The notes under the pieces are model-generated. The model had not been told where the DNA came from. It did not search any database and was given only the letters and a program-made list of their open reading frames with translations. A program made the position numbers and the translations under genes. A stretch of DNA of 64,000 nucleotides from Prostheceraeus crozeri. Taxonomy: Eukaryota > Platyhelminthes > Polycladida > Euryleptidae. The stretch spans positions 1-64,000 of the forward strand of contig CAJQUW010005278.1 in assembly GCA_907163375.1 (NCBI GenBank), written 5' to 3'. Below, piece after piece: positions 8,215 to 19,130 of this stretch. Each line of letters begins with the position of its first letter. Position 1 is the stretch's first letter.

Positions 8215-8519
8215 AGTCTTTATACAACATTTATTGAAATATGTACATGAATGTGAAGGAATAGACTTTATACAACATCCACTGAAAATATATACATGAG
8301 CGCACTTCAATAAACATTGTTATATACAAAAAGTCTTTTTACTTCGTGAAGGGTGGAAATATACAGGGATAGGAAAAATGTCTTTCAGTGGAAAAGTCAT
8401 CACATGGGGAATGTACAGATGTGGACACATATTCACAAGGAAAAAACAATCTCATGCGATACATAAAACAACAATGTTTATCTACAGAAATCAACATCAA
8501 AATACTAAGTTAAGGATGA
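8215..8519. other. Convergent intergenic spacer, no gene
   Basis: Between two convergent genes. It holds AATAAA at 8309-8314 (plus), TTTATT at 8230 (minus-strand signal) and an imperfect direct repeat around ATAGACTTTATACAACAT (near 8218 and 8262). Confidence 0.5.
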
Positions 8520-11500
8520 TTATGCTAAGACGTCTCCTGAATGTGGTAGTGTGAGTTTAATTCTTTTGGGTGGTGGTATGTTTGTGTCAGGATGTCCATG
8601 TGGAAGAGATATGTTGTGTTCTAGCCAGCACCTCTTATCCTCCCATGCTGAAAGCGCCCGTTTCCTAAAAGTATGAGTTTTGATCTCATGCGACTTAGAT
8701 TTTAAGATTGTCATATTGACAAACGTTATATTTTTATTTCTATAGGCTTTCCTGAAATTCTTATGTTTCATGTTAGAGACCAATGATCTTGATATGCCTT
8801 TAGCGCGCTTAATGCTATCATCACTATCCTTTAATTTCATAGAATACATTTTAGGGCGGAGGAGAATCATTTCAGCTATCTCCTTCCCTGCTGTCTCATC
8901 CTTAAAGCAGCCAAGTTTTGCCTTATTTTTGATGGAGTATAGTGGATGATTAGCAGGATAATTTGATGTATCAAAATATCTTTCTAAAGATTTTCCTACT
9001 TCATTAAAATTTAAATCTTTTTGAGTGGTAATACCTAAAAAGAAACTATCTGTGTCACCACCCAACAAACGAACCTCTTTTACGAGAGGACACGGTTTTA
9101 GTATTTTATAGAAGAGTTGATACATTTCAAGCTTGGAGTAATCTAGAACAGCTTGACCAATATAGATGGGTTTGCACAACTCAACTTCAGATTTCATCAT
9201 TTTAATACCTACAAGATCCTCATCGATTATGTCTCTATCGATGAATAGAGGTGATGAGGTCAATTTGTGATACTTTTGATCATCATTAACTAGTTTGTAG
9301 TTTACGCGCTTTCTAACATCCTCCATCGTCTTACCAAATAGACTGTTGTTCTTATATTTATAAAAATCTTTTTCAAAATTATTTTGGGCTAGTGCACGTT
9401 TCTGACTGTTACTATCTATGTAGGGTTTGAGGAAGGCTTTCTGTCTAAATTTAATAATGCGGTGAACTCTTTTTAAAATCATGCCCATTTCTAAATAAAA
9501 TTTTAAGATGCTAAAGTGGACTAGATAGTTTTCCTTATCATATTGAGTGAGTAAAAGTTTGCGGCAAGGCTTATACTTGGGTTGTCCACATGATTCTAAA
9601 TCTTTATGAAATTGTTTCATAAAGTCGGAAAACATATCTTTACTCACTTCACCTGATTCGGGTGCGAGTGGAAAATCTACGGTTTTATGTTTAATATTAT
9701 TTGGATAGATTAGATCTATCTCAAAATAATATCCCCAATCACCTTCATCTGGAATTGCTAGTATGTTGGAAGGGTTGGAGAAATGTTGAATTTCACTATC
9801 ATCTAACCAGCTAAACTCAGAGTGAGGTAGCGGTTTGGATAATGAACTACCATACAAATTATTTTGGTCATAATACTTCAGATGAGTCTGGTCATTGCCT
9901 ACTATTTTTGATTTTAACCTATGTTTATTTACAAATGTGAGACCACCGCGAATTCCTCGCTCAAATAAATTATACATCTCTGGATCTTGTAAGAGATGAA
10001 TGGTCTCACCAGTCATTTTAAAAGCAGACTTAAATGACATGGCTGGCAGACTGACAAAGTGGACGGGATCTAACTTATCTTCTTCTAATGCCACTCGTCG
10101 AAACTCCTGAAATACATCAGCCAGCAAAAATACATCTAACTTAAGGTAGGCAATCATATATTCACCAAATGTATGGCAGTCAAATTTTATCCATGCATCT
10201 TGTGCATGATCATAATCTTCGGTCTTACATTCTGCGCCGGTCAAATCATTTTTAAATTTATCTATGGGCGGAAGAGAAGTCTCGCCGAGTTTACTAATTG
10301 CATCAAAATATGCATATGGAAAGACTCCTTTCCGTGTGATGACTTCATCGGTTAGATTTGGATATTGTTTCTTAAGATTTTGTGTTAGTGGAAGAGACTT
10401 TAGATTTTGCACGAGAGAGGCCAGTGATGCAGTCATAAATTGGTAGGAATCTAAAAATTTTATATCAAAATAGACCGTCTTATTTTCTTTAGTTTTATCG
10501 ACAGGCACTTTTGCTGTCATGGCCATAAACTTCTCTCTCGTTTGTGCTATTACATCAAGCTTCCACTCTTTCATTTGACCTAAACCTCCTTTTATTATCA
10601 TATGGCTGTCGTAGCCCTTGAAATTATGGAAAATGACGGGTAATGTACGCCGCTTCATCCTCAGCGAAAAATTACATTTTGAACAGAGTGCGTTTCTAAA
10701 TTTACCAGTGATGTGGTCATGGTCGCGCACTTTCTTAATCTTATCATCGTCAAATGTTTTCCTACATTTGGGGCAAACGTTGCAACTATCAAATTTTGCT
10801 TGATCATCTGCTGTCATATGCAATGATCTGCGATAGAGTTCACCATCATACTTTTGTTGAAATTTTACAGCCTGTTCGAGGAATTGTAGGAATTGGTAAA
10901 TACAATCCTCACCTTGCCAGACGTGCATTTTATTTTTTCTATTTTGGAAATGGTCATGCCATACTTCATAGCAGGAAATGGCTGCTGGTCGATGGATGTT
11001 ATCATCGATATAACATTCGATGTCAGCATAGATGACACGAAGAGGACTTAGTTCATCGCCATTCTCTCTATATGAAAACTCCTTATCTTTGGGCATGCGT
11101 TCCATTTGCAGTTTACCTCGCTTACACCACTCATAATGAGTTTCAAATTTGTTTTTACTCCTAAAGTTCCGAATGCATCTGTCACAGTAATAAATCTCTG
11201 ATGAGGTAGAATTTCTTAAGTGGTGGTATAAGCGAGAGATTTTGGGAATGCCGCAGTAGTGCCATTCCTCACTATCATCCTGTCTTACTAATAAAAGGTT
11301 GACAACATGGTCATAACAACTCGAACGCGAGTTGTAGCGCACACCCTTCAATCCCTTTTCCCAAACATGGAGAACTATTTTAATGTTGTTCAATTTTTCA
11401 AATTTTTCTATATCTTTAATTTTCATATCGTCACTATTACAGTCATCGAAGTTTAATTCATTCTCCCACTGCCTATAGCTATATGTACGATTTCGATTCG

Positions 11501-12494
11501 CATTGATGTCATTATAGTGGAGAATGGAGAGGACAGCATATTTAAAACATTGCGATTCGCAATCGACATTGATGACTGCTGTTTTGTTTTTTATATTTTT
11601 TGGAAGTTTAAAGGAGCCTCGACCACTATGATTTCCTAATAAACTGATTTTAAATAAGGCGGACTCAATGCCGTCAAAAATGAGACCGCTATCGCGCTCG
11701 TTAAATTTATCAATATTTAATTTTAATCCTTGGATGTGAAAATTTATCCAAGACTCATAGTCTACAACCTCGGTTGCAGGAGAGGAGGGTATGTGAAACT
11801 CTAACCTCTCTATTATTTGTCCAGTATGGTGGTCGATTTTTACATATTTTATTTTAAGATAGATGAGCGCCTTCATCCTAAAATTGTCTAAATTGTTGAA
11901 GAGCGCTTCTATCAATGATGAATTTTGATGAAACCATTCCTCAAAGTTAGTAATGGTTTCTGAGGAGTCCATCTGGTAGTTCCTCACTAAATTATTTATG
12001 GACACCTCAGTGAGTCGGATAGAGGAGGTACCGTTGGTGTAGGTATCGTTCGTGTGTGTATGTTGAAGTCTGTGCGAAGATAGTTCAAAACGTGTCTCGA
12101 AAGACTGAATGCATAAATCGCAAGAAAAGGAGACATCGTTAACAGAATCATCCCTACCTTCGGAGATTGATGCCGGCTTAGGTCGACAAACACCTCGCTT
12201 GATGTGTCGGGTGAGATCCCATTTCCTCGTGAAGATGTGCCCACAGTCAGCACATTCCCACTCGTTGCCATATCGCGACAGTTCTGAGCTGGAACTCGCA
12301 TCACCTGAAAGAGAAATCATTCTATCATCTCTGTTCAAGCCTCAGTGTAGTGTTACAACCTACCTTGACTCAATAACTCTAAACTTTCCTCGAGAAGAGA
12401 GGGCGTTGGTGATGAAGTTGATGCCTGAAATTGAGGAAGATGCTATTAGTTACACGTTTGAGGGAGATGAGAGAGGAAATCTTTAACTTACCAT
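8520..12494 (-). CDS. polB: Protein-primed family B DNA polymerase, three exons
   Basis: The replicative polymerase of the element. The main exon runs 12304-8520; upstream are exon 2 (12424-12364) and a start exon holding just ATG (12494-12492). Introns are 12491-12425 (67 nt, GTAAGT..TTTCAG) and 12363-12305 (59 nt, GTAGGT..TTTCAG), and reading phase is kept (1282 codons). Numbering the unspliced ORF: two C2H2 fingers (29-51, 73-93), a conserved CFKYAVLSILH domain (264-274), a third finger (385-405), ExoI DIE (439), an HNH/EndoVII-like Cys-HDH insert (522-556), ExoII NFKGYDSH (572), ExoIII YLKLD (731), motif A YDQNNLYG (823), motif B KNNSLFG (996), motif C GDTDS (1094) and KGISRS (1180). All catalytic motifs are intact. 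The unspliced frame also has an ATG at 12338. Confidence 0.92.
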
Positions 12495-12598
12495 TTTAAT
12501 GAAATATGATCAGACAGAATAATAGTCAAAGAGAGAGATCGTGCGTTCGTCACTTGTATGATTCACAGATTAAATGAAATGACATGAATGTCACTTTG

Positions 12599-12606
12599 CT
12601 TATATA
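12599..12606 (-). promoter_or_regulatory. TATA box of the polymerase gene
   Basis: TATATAAG on the minus strand, about 105 bases before the ATG exon at 12494. The 12495-12719 spacer also has to serve the divergent gene at 12720. Confidence 0.5.
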
Positions 12607-12719
12607 CTTTCATTCTCTTCATTCATTGGATGTTCATTCTGATTGGCTGCTTGTGTATACTTTAGAATTAGAAAAATGTTAAAGTTATCATTATTCAAAG
12701 TCAGCATTTCAAAGACAAC

Positions 12720-13157
12720 ATGACAAGTCCTCCAACAACACCAAATACCGCATTGGAGTTCTCCTCTCCATGCACATCAGCAAAGGTGCTCGTTACACCA
12801 AATGCACCAAGAAAGGCGAAGGTGGAGAAGACATACAATCTGGACAATATACGAAAGTTATCATTATCGGAGGATGATGAAGAGGAGTTGCCCGACCTAA
12901 CAGGCATACGGTGGAAATATTTACAATATGATGCCGAAGGGGTGATGGAGATGACCAGCAAGTCGCACTTGCATCAAATATGGGAGTGGCACACCCCTAA
13001 CTCCCAACCGCGAACCGAGGCGGAGTGGGCGTACATTGAGAAAGTGAGGGACGCTGCAGAAGAACGTTTAAAGCAGCTCAACTGTTTTTGTGATCTATGT
13101 GAAGTCAGACTCTGGGACGATATTGACGATGAAGACCTTTTAAAATACATGCCATAA
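12720..13157 (+). CDS. Unrecognised accessory protein, 145 aa
   Basis: The Thr/Pro/Ser-rich N-terminus is followed by an acidic patch (SEDDEEELPDL), a Trp-rich middle (GIRWKYLQYD, IWEWH) and a helical segment ending in a Cys pair (CFCDLC) and acidic tail. Divergently arranged with the polymerase gene. The stop codon is followed at once by AATAAATG, a good polyadenylation signal. No family recognised; acidic patches and Trp-rich segments would fit a regulator or virion accessory, which is a guess. Intact. Confidence 0.65.
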   Translation: MTSPPTTPNTALEFSSPCTSAKVLVTPNAPRKAKVEKTYNLDNIRKLSLSEDDEEELPDLTGIRWKYLQYDAEGVMEMTSKSHLHQIWEWHTPNSQPRTEAEWAYIEKVRDAAEERLKQLNCFCDLCEVRLWDDIDDEDLLKYMP

Positions 13158-13357
13158 TAAATGTTTATTTCGTATTATCTTTGCTTTCATACTGACTTAC
13201 TTGAATGGGGCTTTAGTGAATAATTTAACCATGTATACTTTTTCATTTGGAAATAGTAGCACGCTTAGTTTAACTTGCAAATCTTATAACATTTCATATG
13301 GGTGATAATGGTAGATGAAATAGTGTTAAATAAAATTAAGATAGCTTACATGATTCT

Positions 13358-13885
13358 GGGATAGCAATCGACTGCGATCCATGTGTAAAGAGCTTGTTAG
13401 ACTATGGAAGAGAGAAGTGTGTTATGTTGCGTGTGGCGCGTGAGTGTCCTCCCTTTCATTCCATTCATCAATTCGTCTCATTGATAGAGATAGGTAGAAC
13501 TCATGTCTCTCATAACGTATGCAATGGAAAGTTTTAGGCAACCTTCGACAGTTGGCTAAATGTCGCCCTGGCGCGAATGCATACTACGTTGAGACAGAGG
13601 CAATCACTTGCAAACATGACGCAGAGAGGTTTAACAAGATTGACCATTGCCGAATGTCCCTTGCGGTATACATAGCTACGGGTTTCACCGCCGCCCTTTA
13701 CAGGAACGCCCGTCGAAAGGAAGTATTACACCGAACTTCATTTGCAACGTTCAAGTTGACTGATAGCAGATTCAACTTAATGATAGTATTCGCCAGTCCG
13801 AAGACTGCCCAGGGCAAACCGCGTGGAGGTTCTATCATGTCTTGCCCCATGGTGGCCCTTAAGAGAGCCAATGGTTCGTTCTCGG
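13358..13885. repeat. Repeat module R, copy 1
   Basis: 528 bp nearly identical to 14255-14783 (offset 897), starting GGGATAGCAATCGACTGC. On the minus strand it lies directly downstream of the stop codon of the 13910-14161 gene (24 bp gap), so it acts as, or contains, that gene's 3' region. The plus-strand ORF inside (13519) looks non-coding. Confidence 0.85.
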
Positions 13886-13909
13886 TGTCAATGGTGTCAA
13901 TTAAGTTGA

Positions 13910-14161
13910 CTATTGGCTGGAATAGTCAATGGGTATGACGGTTAGGTTGTCATAGACCCTATACCGCCTAGTTCGTGCTGGTGCATCTGGCACCTTTCGG
14001 ATGCGAGTGGTATTCGGAGTCCACACCTCATCCGTCCAAATGATCCTCTTGATCTTCCCCTTCTTCTCATCCTCATCCCACTCGTCGAGGATGACGAACT
14101 CGGGAATGGCGTTGTCTTCATCGATGAAGACGGGAATGTTGTCGGCAGATGTGGCTTCCAT
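13910..14161 (-). CDS. Small acidic accessory protein, 83 aa
   Basis: Starts at the ATG at 14161, about 40 bases after a TATA box. Composition is acidic in the middle (VILDEWDEDEKKG) with a basic, Arg-rich C-terminal third (ARTRRYRVYD). No family recognised. It is one of three minus-strand genes that each end just before a copy of repeat R, suggesting a cassette-like array. Confidence 0.6.
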   Translation of the reverse strand: MEATSADNIPVFIDEDNAIPEFVILDEWDEDEKKGKIKRIIWTDEVWTPNTTRIRKVPDAPARTRRYRVYDNLTVIPIDYSSQ

Positions 14162-14201
14162 CGTGACTTCAAATTGAATGAGAAGCACTACAATCTTCTG
14201 G

Positions 14202-14209
14202 CTTATATA
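14202..14209 (-). promoter_or_regulatory. TATA box of the 83-aa gene
   Basis: TATATAAG on the minus strand, about 40 bases upstream of the ATG at 14161. Confidence 0.55.
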
Positions 14210-14254
14210 GGGTTTTCAACAATGAATTGCTCAACAGCGAATCAGAATGCTTCA

Positions 14255-14783
14255 GGGATAGCAATCGACTGCGATCCATGTGTAAAGAGCTTGTTAGACT
14301 ACGGAAGAGAGAAGTGTGTTATGTTGCGTGTGGCGCGTGAGTATCCTCCCTTTCATTCCATTCATCAATTCGTCTCATTGATAGAGACAGGTAGAACTCA
14401 TGGCTCTCATAACGTATGCAATGGAAAGTTTTAGGCAACCTTCGACAGTTGGCTAAATGTCGCCCTGGCGCGAATGCATACTACGTTGAGACAGAGGCAA
14501 TCACTTGCAAACATGACGCAGAGAGGTTTAACAAGATTGACCATTGCCGAATGTCCCTTGCGGTATACATAGCTACGGGTTTCACCGCCGCCCTTTACAG
14601 GAACGCCCGTCGAAAGGAAGTATTACACCGAACTTCATTTGCAACGTTCAAGTTGACTGATAGCAGATTCAACTTAATGATAGTATTCGCCAGTCCGAAG
14701 ACTGCCCAGGGCAAACCGCGAGGAGGTTCTATCATGTCTTGCCCCATGGTGGCCCTTAAGAGAGCCGATGGTTCATTCTCGGG
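14255..14783. repeat. Repeat module R, copy 2
   Basis: Second full copy, a few substitutions from copy 1. It ends 12 bp before the stop codon of the 14796-15062 gene. Same orientation as copy 1. Confidence 0.85.
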
Positions 14784-14795
14784 AGTAACGTCATC

Positions 14796-15062
14796 TTACA
14801 CCCTACCAATTCTGCTAAGAGAGTCAAAGACTCTCTCTTTGGTAGCACTGTCGACTTCCACACTAACTGGTACATGGCTAAAAAGTGGAATGTAGCGCCA
14901 TTCCGTTGGATTGACAGCAGTTGCTGTCATCGGATTGCCAATCCGAGCAAGATTATTAAAAACTCTGTCTTGCTCCTCTATTCTAGCAAATTCATTAAAT
15001 AAATTTCGCGGCCTTAACTGCGGTCCGCGAGGAGAGTTGACTGCAGCGTTAGGTGTCTCCAT
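14796..15062 (-). CDS. Small accessory protein with an internal repeat, 88 aa
   Basis: Begins METPNAAVNSPRGPQLRPRN. A short motif is repeated: DRVFNNLARIG near residue 32 and ERVFDSLSRIG at the C-terminus. The TATA box is near 15100 and repeat R copy 2 lies downstream. No family recognised. The duplicated helix-like motif may be an interaction peptide (guess). Confidence 0.6.
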   Translation of the reverse strand: METPNAAVNSPRGPQLRPRNLFNEFARIEEQDRVFNNLARIGNPMTATAVNPTEWRYIPLFSHVPVSVEVDSATKERVFDSLSRIGRV

Positions 15063-15093
15063 GATTGAAATGAAATGAAATGAGAGGTAGTGG

Positions 15094-15101
15094 TTTATAT
15101 A
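15094..15101 (-). promoter_or_regulatory. TATA box of the 88-aa gene
   Basis: TATATAAA on the minus strand, about 32 bases before the ATG at 15062, an ideal spacing for a short-leader mRNA. Confidence 0.55.
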
Positions 15102-15116
15102 CCCCTCTAATGTGAC

Positions 15117-15260
15117 GCAACGTTCAAGTTGACTGATAGCAGATTCAACTTAATGATAGTATTCGCCAGTCCGAAGACTGCCCAGGGCAAACCGCGTGGA
15201 GGTTCTATCATGTCTTGCCCCTAGGTGGCCCTTAAGAGAGCCGATGGTTCATTCTCGGGA
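15117..15260. repeat. Repeat module R, copy 3 (truncated)
   Basis: 144 bp matching only one end of copies 1 and 2 (from GCAACGTTCAAGTTGACTG to TTCATTCTCGGGA). It ends 20 bp from the stop codon of the spliced gene at 15281, so the gene-proximal end of R is the part kept. Confidence 0.8.
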
Positions 15261-15280
15261 TAATTGAAGGACTATGGGAC

Positions 15281-16616
15281 TCAAGCTTGCCGCTTCGCCT
15301 CCGGCTCGTTGACGGAAGCAGGTGGGCGCTTCTCTTTGATATCTGTAAAGAAAGAAGTTGTTAGTTATTATCTTGAACTCTAAGTTACTTGTTTTAAACT
15401 TACAGATCTTCTCAGGACGTGGCTCGAACAGGAATCCTGTGATCGCCTCCTTGTGGTCGAATGTAAAGTGAAGGCATTCGATACCTTTTTTAGCCCTGCT
15501 ATAACACATCTCGTCTCTGCCACGTTCACAGAGGAGCGGTCTTGCGGGCACACGTCCTTTCTTGTCAAGGGGAATGTGGAGGCGACTTGATCGTCGAGTA
15601 CTGCTACTCATCACTTGCTGGTGCAGCTCCTGATTAGTCGCCACCACCTTCCCCAACTGCTTTCGCAGCCCTTCCACCTCCTCCCTCATCTTTCTTAACT
15701 CCTTCTCCTGACTCTCTCTCTCGATGAGGAGCTGCTCTTCTTTAGCCTTACTAGCGAGGTGCGAGAACCTCTCGCGATCGAGCTCTCCTTCTTTCTCAAA
15801 AAGACTAGCTTGAGTCTTCTTGAGCTCCTGAGTGACTCGCGAGAGGTTCTCGGAACTCGCTTTATAGAAGAAACAGTCCCTCTTCCACACCTCCAACTCA
15901 TTCTTCAGCTTGTCATAGTTATCAACCAGTGGTGGGCGCATAATGAAGTTGCGACATTGAGCCGCAATCCCACCACTGCTTGATAACTTAGCCGGCTGCA
16001 CCTCGCTATCGAGGTCAACGTCCCTCACCGCCTCTACCTCGCTATCGAGGTAGACACTCTCGACTAGGTCAACCTTCGTCGAGCCTTTATCCTCCTCCTC
16101 TTCCTCACTGTCGCTGCTACTTGTAGCCGACTCATCGCTAGAGGAGGAGGAGGAGGATTTACTCGACTTCGGAGAAGACTCAATCGGAGTGGGTGAGAGA
16201 GCCTTTGCTGGCACGCTAGAAGATGGAGCCTCTGCTGACGTGATAGACTCGACAGCAGACTGAGTCTCTAGAATCGGGGTGGGCGAGAGAGCCTTTGCTG
16301 GTGCACAAGATGAGGGAGGCTTTGCTGACGTGATAGCCTCGATAGCACACTGAGTCTCCAGAGCTTTCAACTCTGAGCTGAAGAGACTTTGCTTCGCCTC
16401 CTCAGTCAGCTCTGGTTGACTGCAGCTGCTGTGCTTCGCATGCCACTCCGGTAGCGTCTCGACAAGGCGAGATGCATTATGGCTGCTACAAAAGTATCGA
16501 ATGCCCCCTACCATTCGCTTATGTGCACAAGAATGCTTCTTAAAGGCATCGCTACGAAAAATCTTTGAACAGACGCAAAGCTTAAAAGCCGTCTTTGCAT
16601 TGTTGTAGTTAACCAT
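15281..16616 (-). CDS. Spliced coiled-coil accessory protein with Cys/His-rich N-terminus, 424 aa
   Basis: Exon 1 is 16616-15404 and exon 2 15342-15281, joined over a 61-nt intron (15403-15343, GTAAGT..TTTACAG); the two exons sum to 425 codons, whereas the unspliced frame runs into unrelated sequence. Start chosen at MVNYNN, since the longer ORF adds a hydrophobic leader lacking support. Residues 10-65 are rich in Cys/His (LCVCSKIF, KKHSCAHK). A repeated segment follows (ALSPTPI twice), then Ser and acidic runs, a coiled coil over about residues 240-345, and a basic end. No family recognised; it could be a scaffold or chromatin-binding protein (guess). Confidence 0.7.
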
Positions 16617-16688
16617 TTTCTGAAGTGAAAAGGGGAAAACAATGATTATAATTCCGTAAACGTTTGATAGCAAACGATTGATTCCTAG

Positions 16689-16696
16689 TTTATAAA
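16689..16696 (-). promoter_or_regulatory. TATA box of the coiled-coil gene
   Basis: TATAAA on the minus strand, about 75 bases before the start at 16616. Confidence 0.45.
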
Positions 16697-17281
16697 AACG
16701 GAAAAGAATGATTTTACACTTAGTGAGGAATGATAGATTTGAGTGTAGTGAGTGGCACTAGATCCCGTCGACAGCCCGAAGGCCTTGTACTGATCACTAG
16801 GGAAGTGAGAGATCTTCCCCGATACCCGCTCTTTACAGCTGAAGACATCATTGTCACTGCCCCGAAATGGTAACAGGAACGCCGAGTCAAAGGTAGTGAT
16901 CAGTAGCTGGGATCCAACCCCTCAAAGCTGCCTTAGACTTAGTTACATTTCAAATCTGATAGCAGATTTGAACTCAGCATACTTGAAAACCTTAGTCTAC
17001 ATGTTAAAACTTTGAAAAAACTGAAAATTAAGAATTTTTAAAAAATTCCGCATTTTACTACTCATACTACTTTTAAAAAATTTTATCAGTAGTAAAGACA
17101 CTATCAAACTCTATCACACAAACTTTGAAGTAAGAAGATAGCTTGCCTACTTCAAAAGATAGAGTCCTTTGCAACCCGATATCGGGAGCTCAGAGCGACG
17201 ACCGTCGCTTACCTCGTCTTTCGATGAAGTGATCAGACTTGCGTTGTCGGGGGTTTATATATGCTCGGAAGAAAACTTAAA
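16697..17281. other. No gene seen
   Basis: Probable right-hand part of the first element. It contains TGATAGCAGATTTGAACT near 16958, resembling a phrase in module R (TGATAGCAGATTCAACTT), and a TATATA near 17252. The right end of the element could not be placed, because the left TIR is outside the window. Confidence 0.4.
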
Positions 17282-17422
17282 ATGGCTCTATCTCCGAAAG
17301 TATTCATCGTAGCGACATGCGGTTTGTTGCAAACGATTTGTCTCATCATTCTCTATCATATGACACCTCAACCATTCTCATATGACCACGGGAAGTTGGT
17401 GTGTCAGCACATGACCATGTAA
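17282..17422 (+). CDS. Possible small membrane peptide, 46 aa
   Basis: A short ORF about 30 bases after a TTTATATA sequence (near 17250). One hydrophobic stretch covers about residues 7-24 (VFIVATCGLLQTICLIIL). The spacing to the TATA box is like that of the accessory genes to the left, which is the main reason to list it. It may be chance. Confidence 0.25.
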   Translation: MALSPKVFIVATCGLLQTICLIILYHMTPQPFSYDHGKLVCQHMTM

Positions 17423-17439
17423 CATGCCACAAGTGAAAA

Positions 17440-18770
17440 AATTCCTAAGTGTGGGAGCTCCAGTGTGGTGAAAATTTTGAAAAATTTAAAACTTCCGAAT
17501 TTTGACCTGGGACCTTTACCAAAACATTTTTCATCAAATTTCGCTGACATCCCCCCCCCTCTGGACAGCTTGCTTCGATCTTGGCTTCTAGTGGACGGAT
17601 TTTGTCGAGTGAGGTGTCATTTGAAAGCTAAGAGTGAGACAAATTCACTGAAACAAACGGCTTGTTCCTATCTGTCTTCGTTTACATGTGAGACGCCATT
17701 TAAGATTTTAGGTCGGAGCTCACCTGAAAAAATCCTAAGTGTCAGAGTGACTTTGTATGGGAAAAATTAAAAATTTTCCAAAGTGTGGAATTTCGACCTG
17801 GGACCTTTACCAAAGTTTGTTTCATCAAATTTCGCTGACCCCCCCCCTTTGTTCTAACTTTGGTTCTAGTGGACGGATTTTGTTCGTTCGAGTTGCATTG
17901 GAAAGAGGATGAAACACTGCTCGACCGTATTTTTCGTTGCGAGTCAATCGGAGCAGCCGTTCAAAAGTTAGAGCGGTTACAAGATTTTAGGTCGGAGCTC
18001 ACCTGAAAAAATCCTAAGTGTCAGAGTGACTTTGTATGGGAAAAATTAAAAATTTTCCAAAGTGTGGAATTTCGACCTGGGACCTTTACCAAAGTTTGTT
18101 TCATCAAATTTCGCTGACCCCCCCCTTTGTTCTAACTTTGGTTCTAGTGGACGGATTTTGTTCGTTCGAGTTGCATTGGAAAGAGGATGAAACACTGCTC
18201 GACCGCATTTTTCGTTGCGAGTCAATCGGAGCAGCCGTTCAAAAGTTAGAGCGGTTACAAGATTTTAGGTCGGAGCTCACTCTGACACTTAGGATTTTTT
18301 CAGGTGAGCTCCGACCTAAAATCTTGTAACCGCTCTAACTTTTGAACGGCTGCTCCGATTGACTCGCAACGAAAAATGCGGTCGAGCAGTGTTTCATCCT
18401 CTTTCCAATGCAACTCGAACGAACAAAATCCGTCCACTAGAACCAAAGTTAGAACAAAGGGGGGGGGTCAGCGAAATTTGATGAAACAAACTTTGGTAAA
18501 GGTCCCAGGTCGAAATTCCACACTTTGGAAAATTTTTAATTTTTCCCATACAAAGTCACTCTGACACTTAGGATTTTTTCAGGTGATCTCCGACCTAAAA
18601 TCTTAAATGGCGTCTCACATGTAAACGAAGACAGATAGGAACAAGCCGTTTGTTTCAGTGAATTTGTCTCACTCTTAGCTTTCAAATGACACCTCACTCG
18701 ACAAAATCCGTCCACTAGAAGCCAAGATCGAAGCAAGCTGTCCAGAGGGGGGGGGACGTCAGCGAAAAAT
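17440..18770. repeat. Tandem units followed by their inverted copies (long hairpin)
   Basis: Three related direct units of about 275 bp (from about 17440, 17712 and 17990), each with GACCTGGGACCTTTACCAAA, a C-run and TAGTGGACGGATTTTGT. From 18303 the same units follow in reverse complement (18303-18580, then 18580-18760). The centre is 18282-18302. Arms next to the centre are almost perfect. ORFs here (17465, 18036, 18376, 18536) are by-products of the repeat. Confidence 0.9.
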
Positions 18771-19130
18771 TTTTATCTCCGATTGCTTTCAAATTCACCA
18801 TACAGATGCAGAATTTCACGCTGAATCCGAATCTGGCCTCCGTTTTCACATCCGAGGCTTCGTTTGGACACTACACACCAAAACATCCCACAGTTTAACC
18901 AAGACAACCTAGACGGTCGCCCAGGTCAACCTAGACGGTCGCCCAAGTCCACCAGGCGGTCGGACACAGACACCCGAGGCTCACACACTGTCGGTCCAGA
19001 GGGGGGGGGACGTCAGCGGAACCTCGCCGGCACATCACGACACTGGCGGACCAGAGGGGGGGGACTCAGCCACGACGGCGGCCATCTTGCGCTATCTGGT
19101 GTTCGCCGTTTTCTTACTACTTAGGCGTAA
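18771..19130. repeat. GC-rich short tandem repeats and G-runs
   Basis: A 22-bp unit around CAACCTAGACGGTCGCCC is repeated at 18905-18965, and CAGAGGGGGGGGAC recurs near 18740, 18998 and 19050, the first being the arm end of the hairpin. No gene. Confidence 0.65.

Noticed and set aside
10173-11035. Plus-strand ORFs of 60-93 residues
   Set aside because: Antisense shadows of the intact polymerase gene.
13519-14895. Plus-strand ORFs of 139 and 159 residues in module R
   Set aside because: They lie antisense to the accessory genes in a repeat, run into unrelated sequence at the end, and show no family features; the shared reading is explained by near identity of the copies.
17465-18736. ORFs in the long hairpin repeat
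   Set aside because: They recur in both arms with frames set by the repeat; no codon or protein signal.
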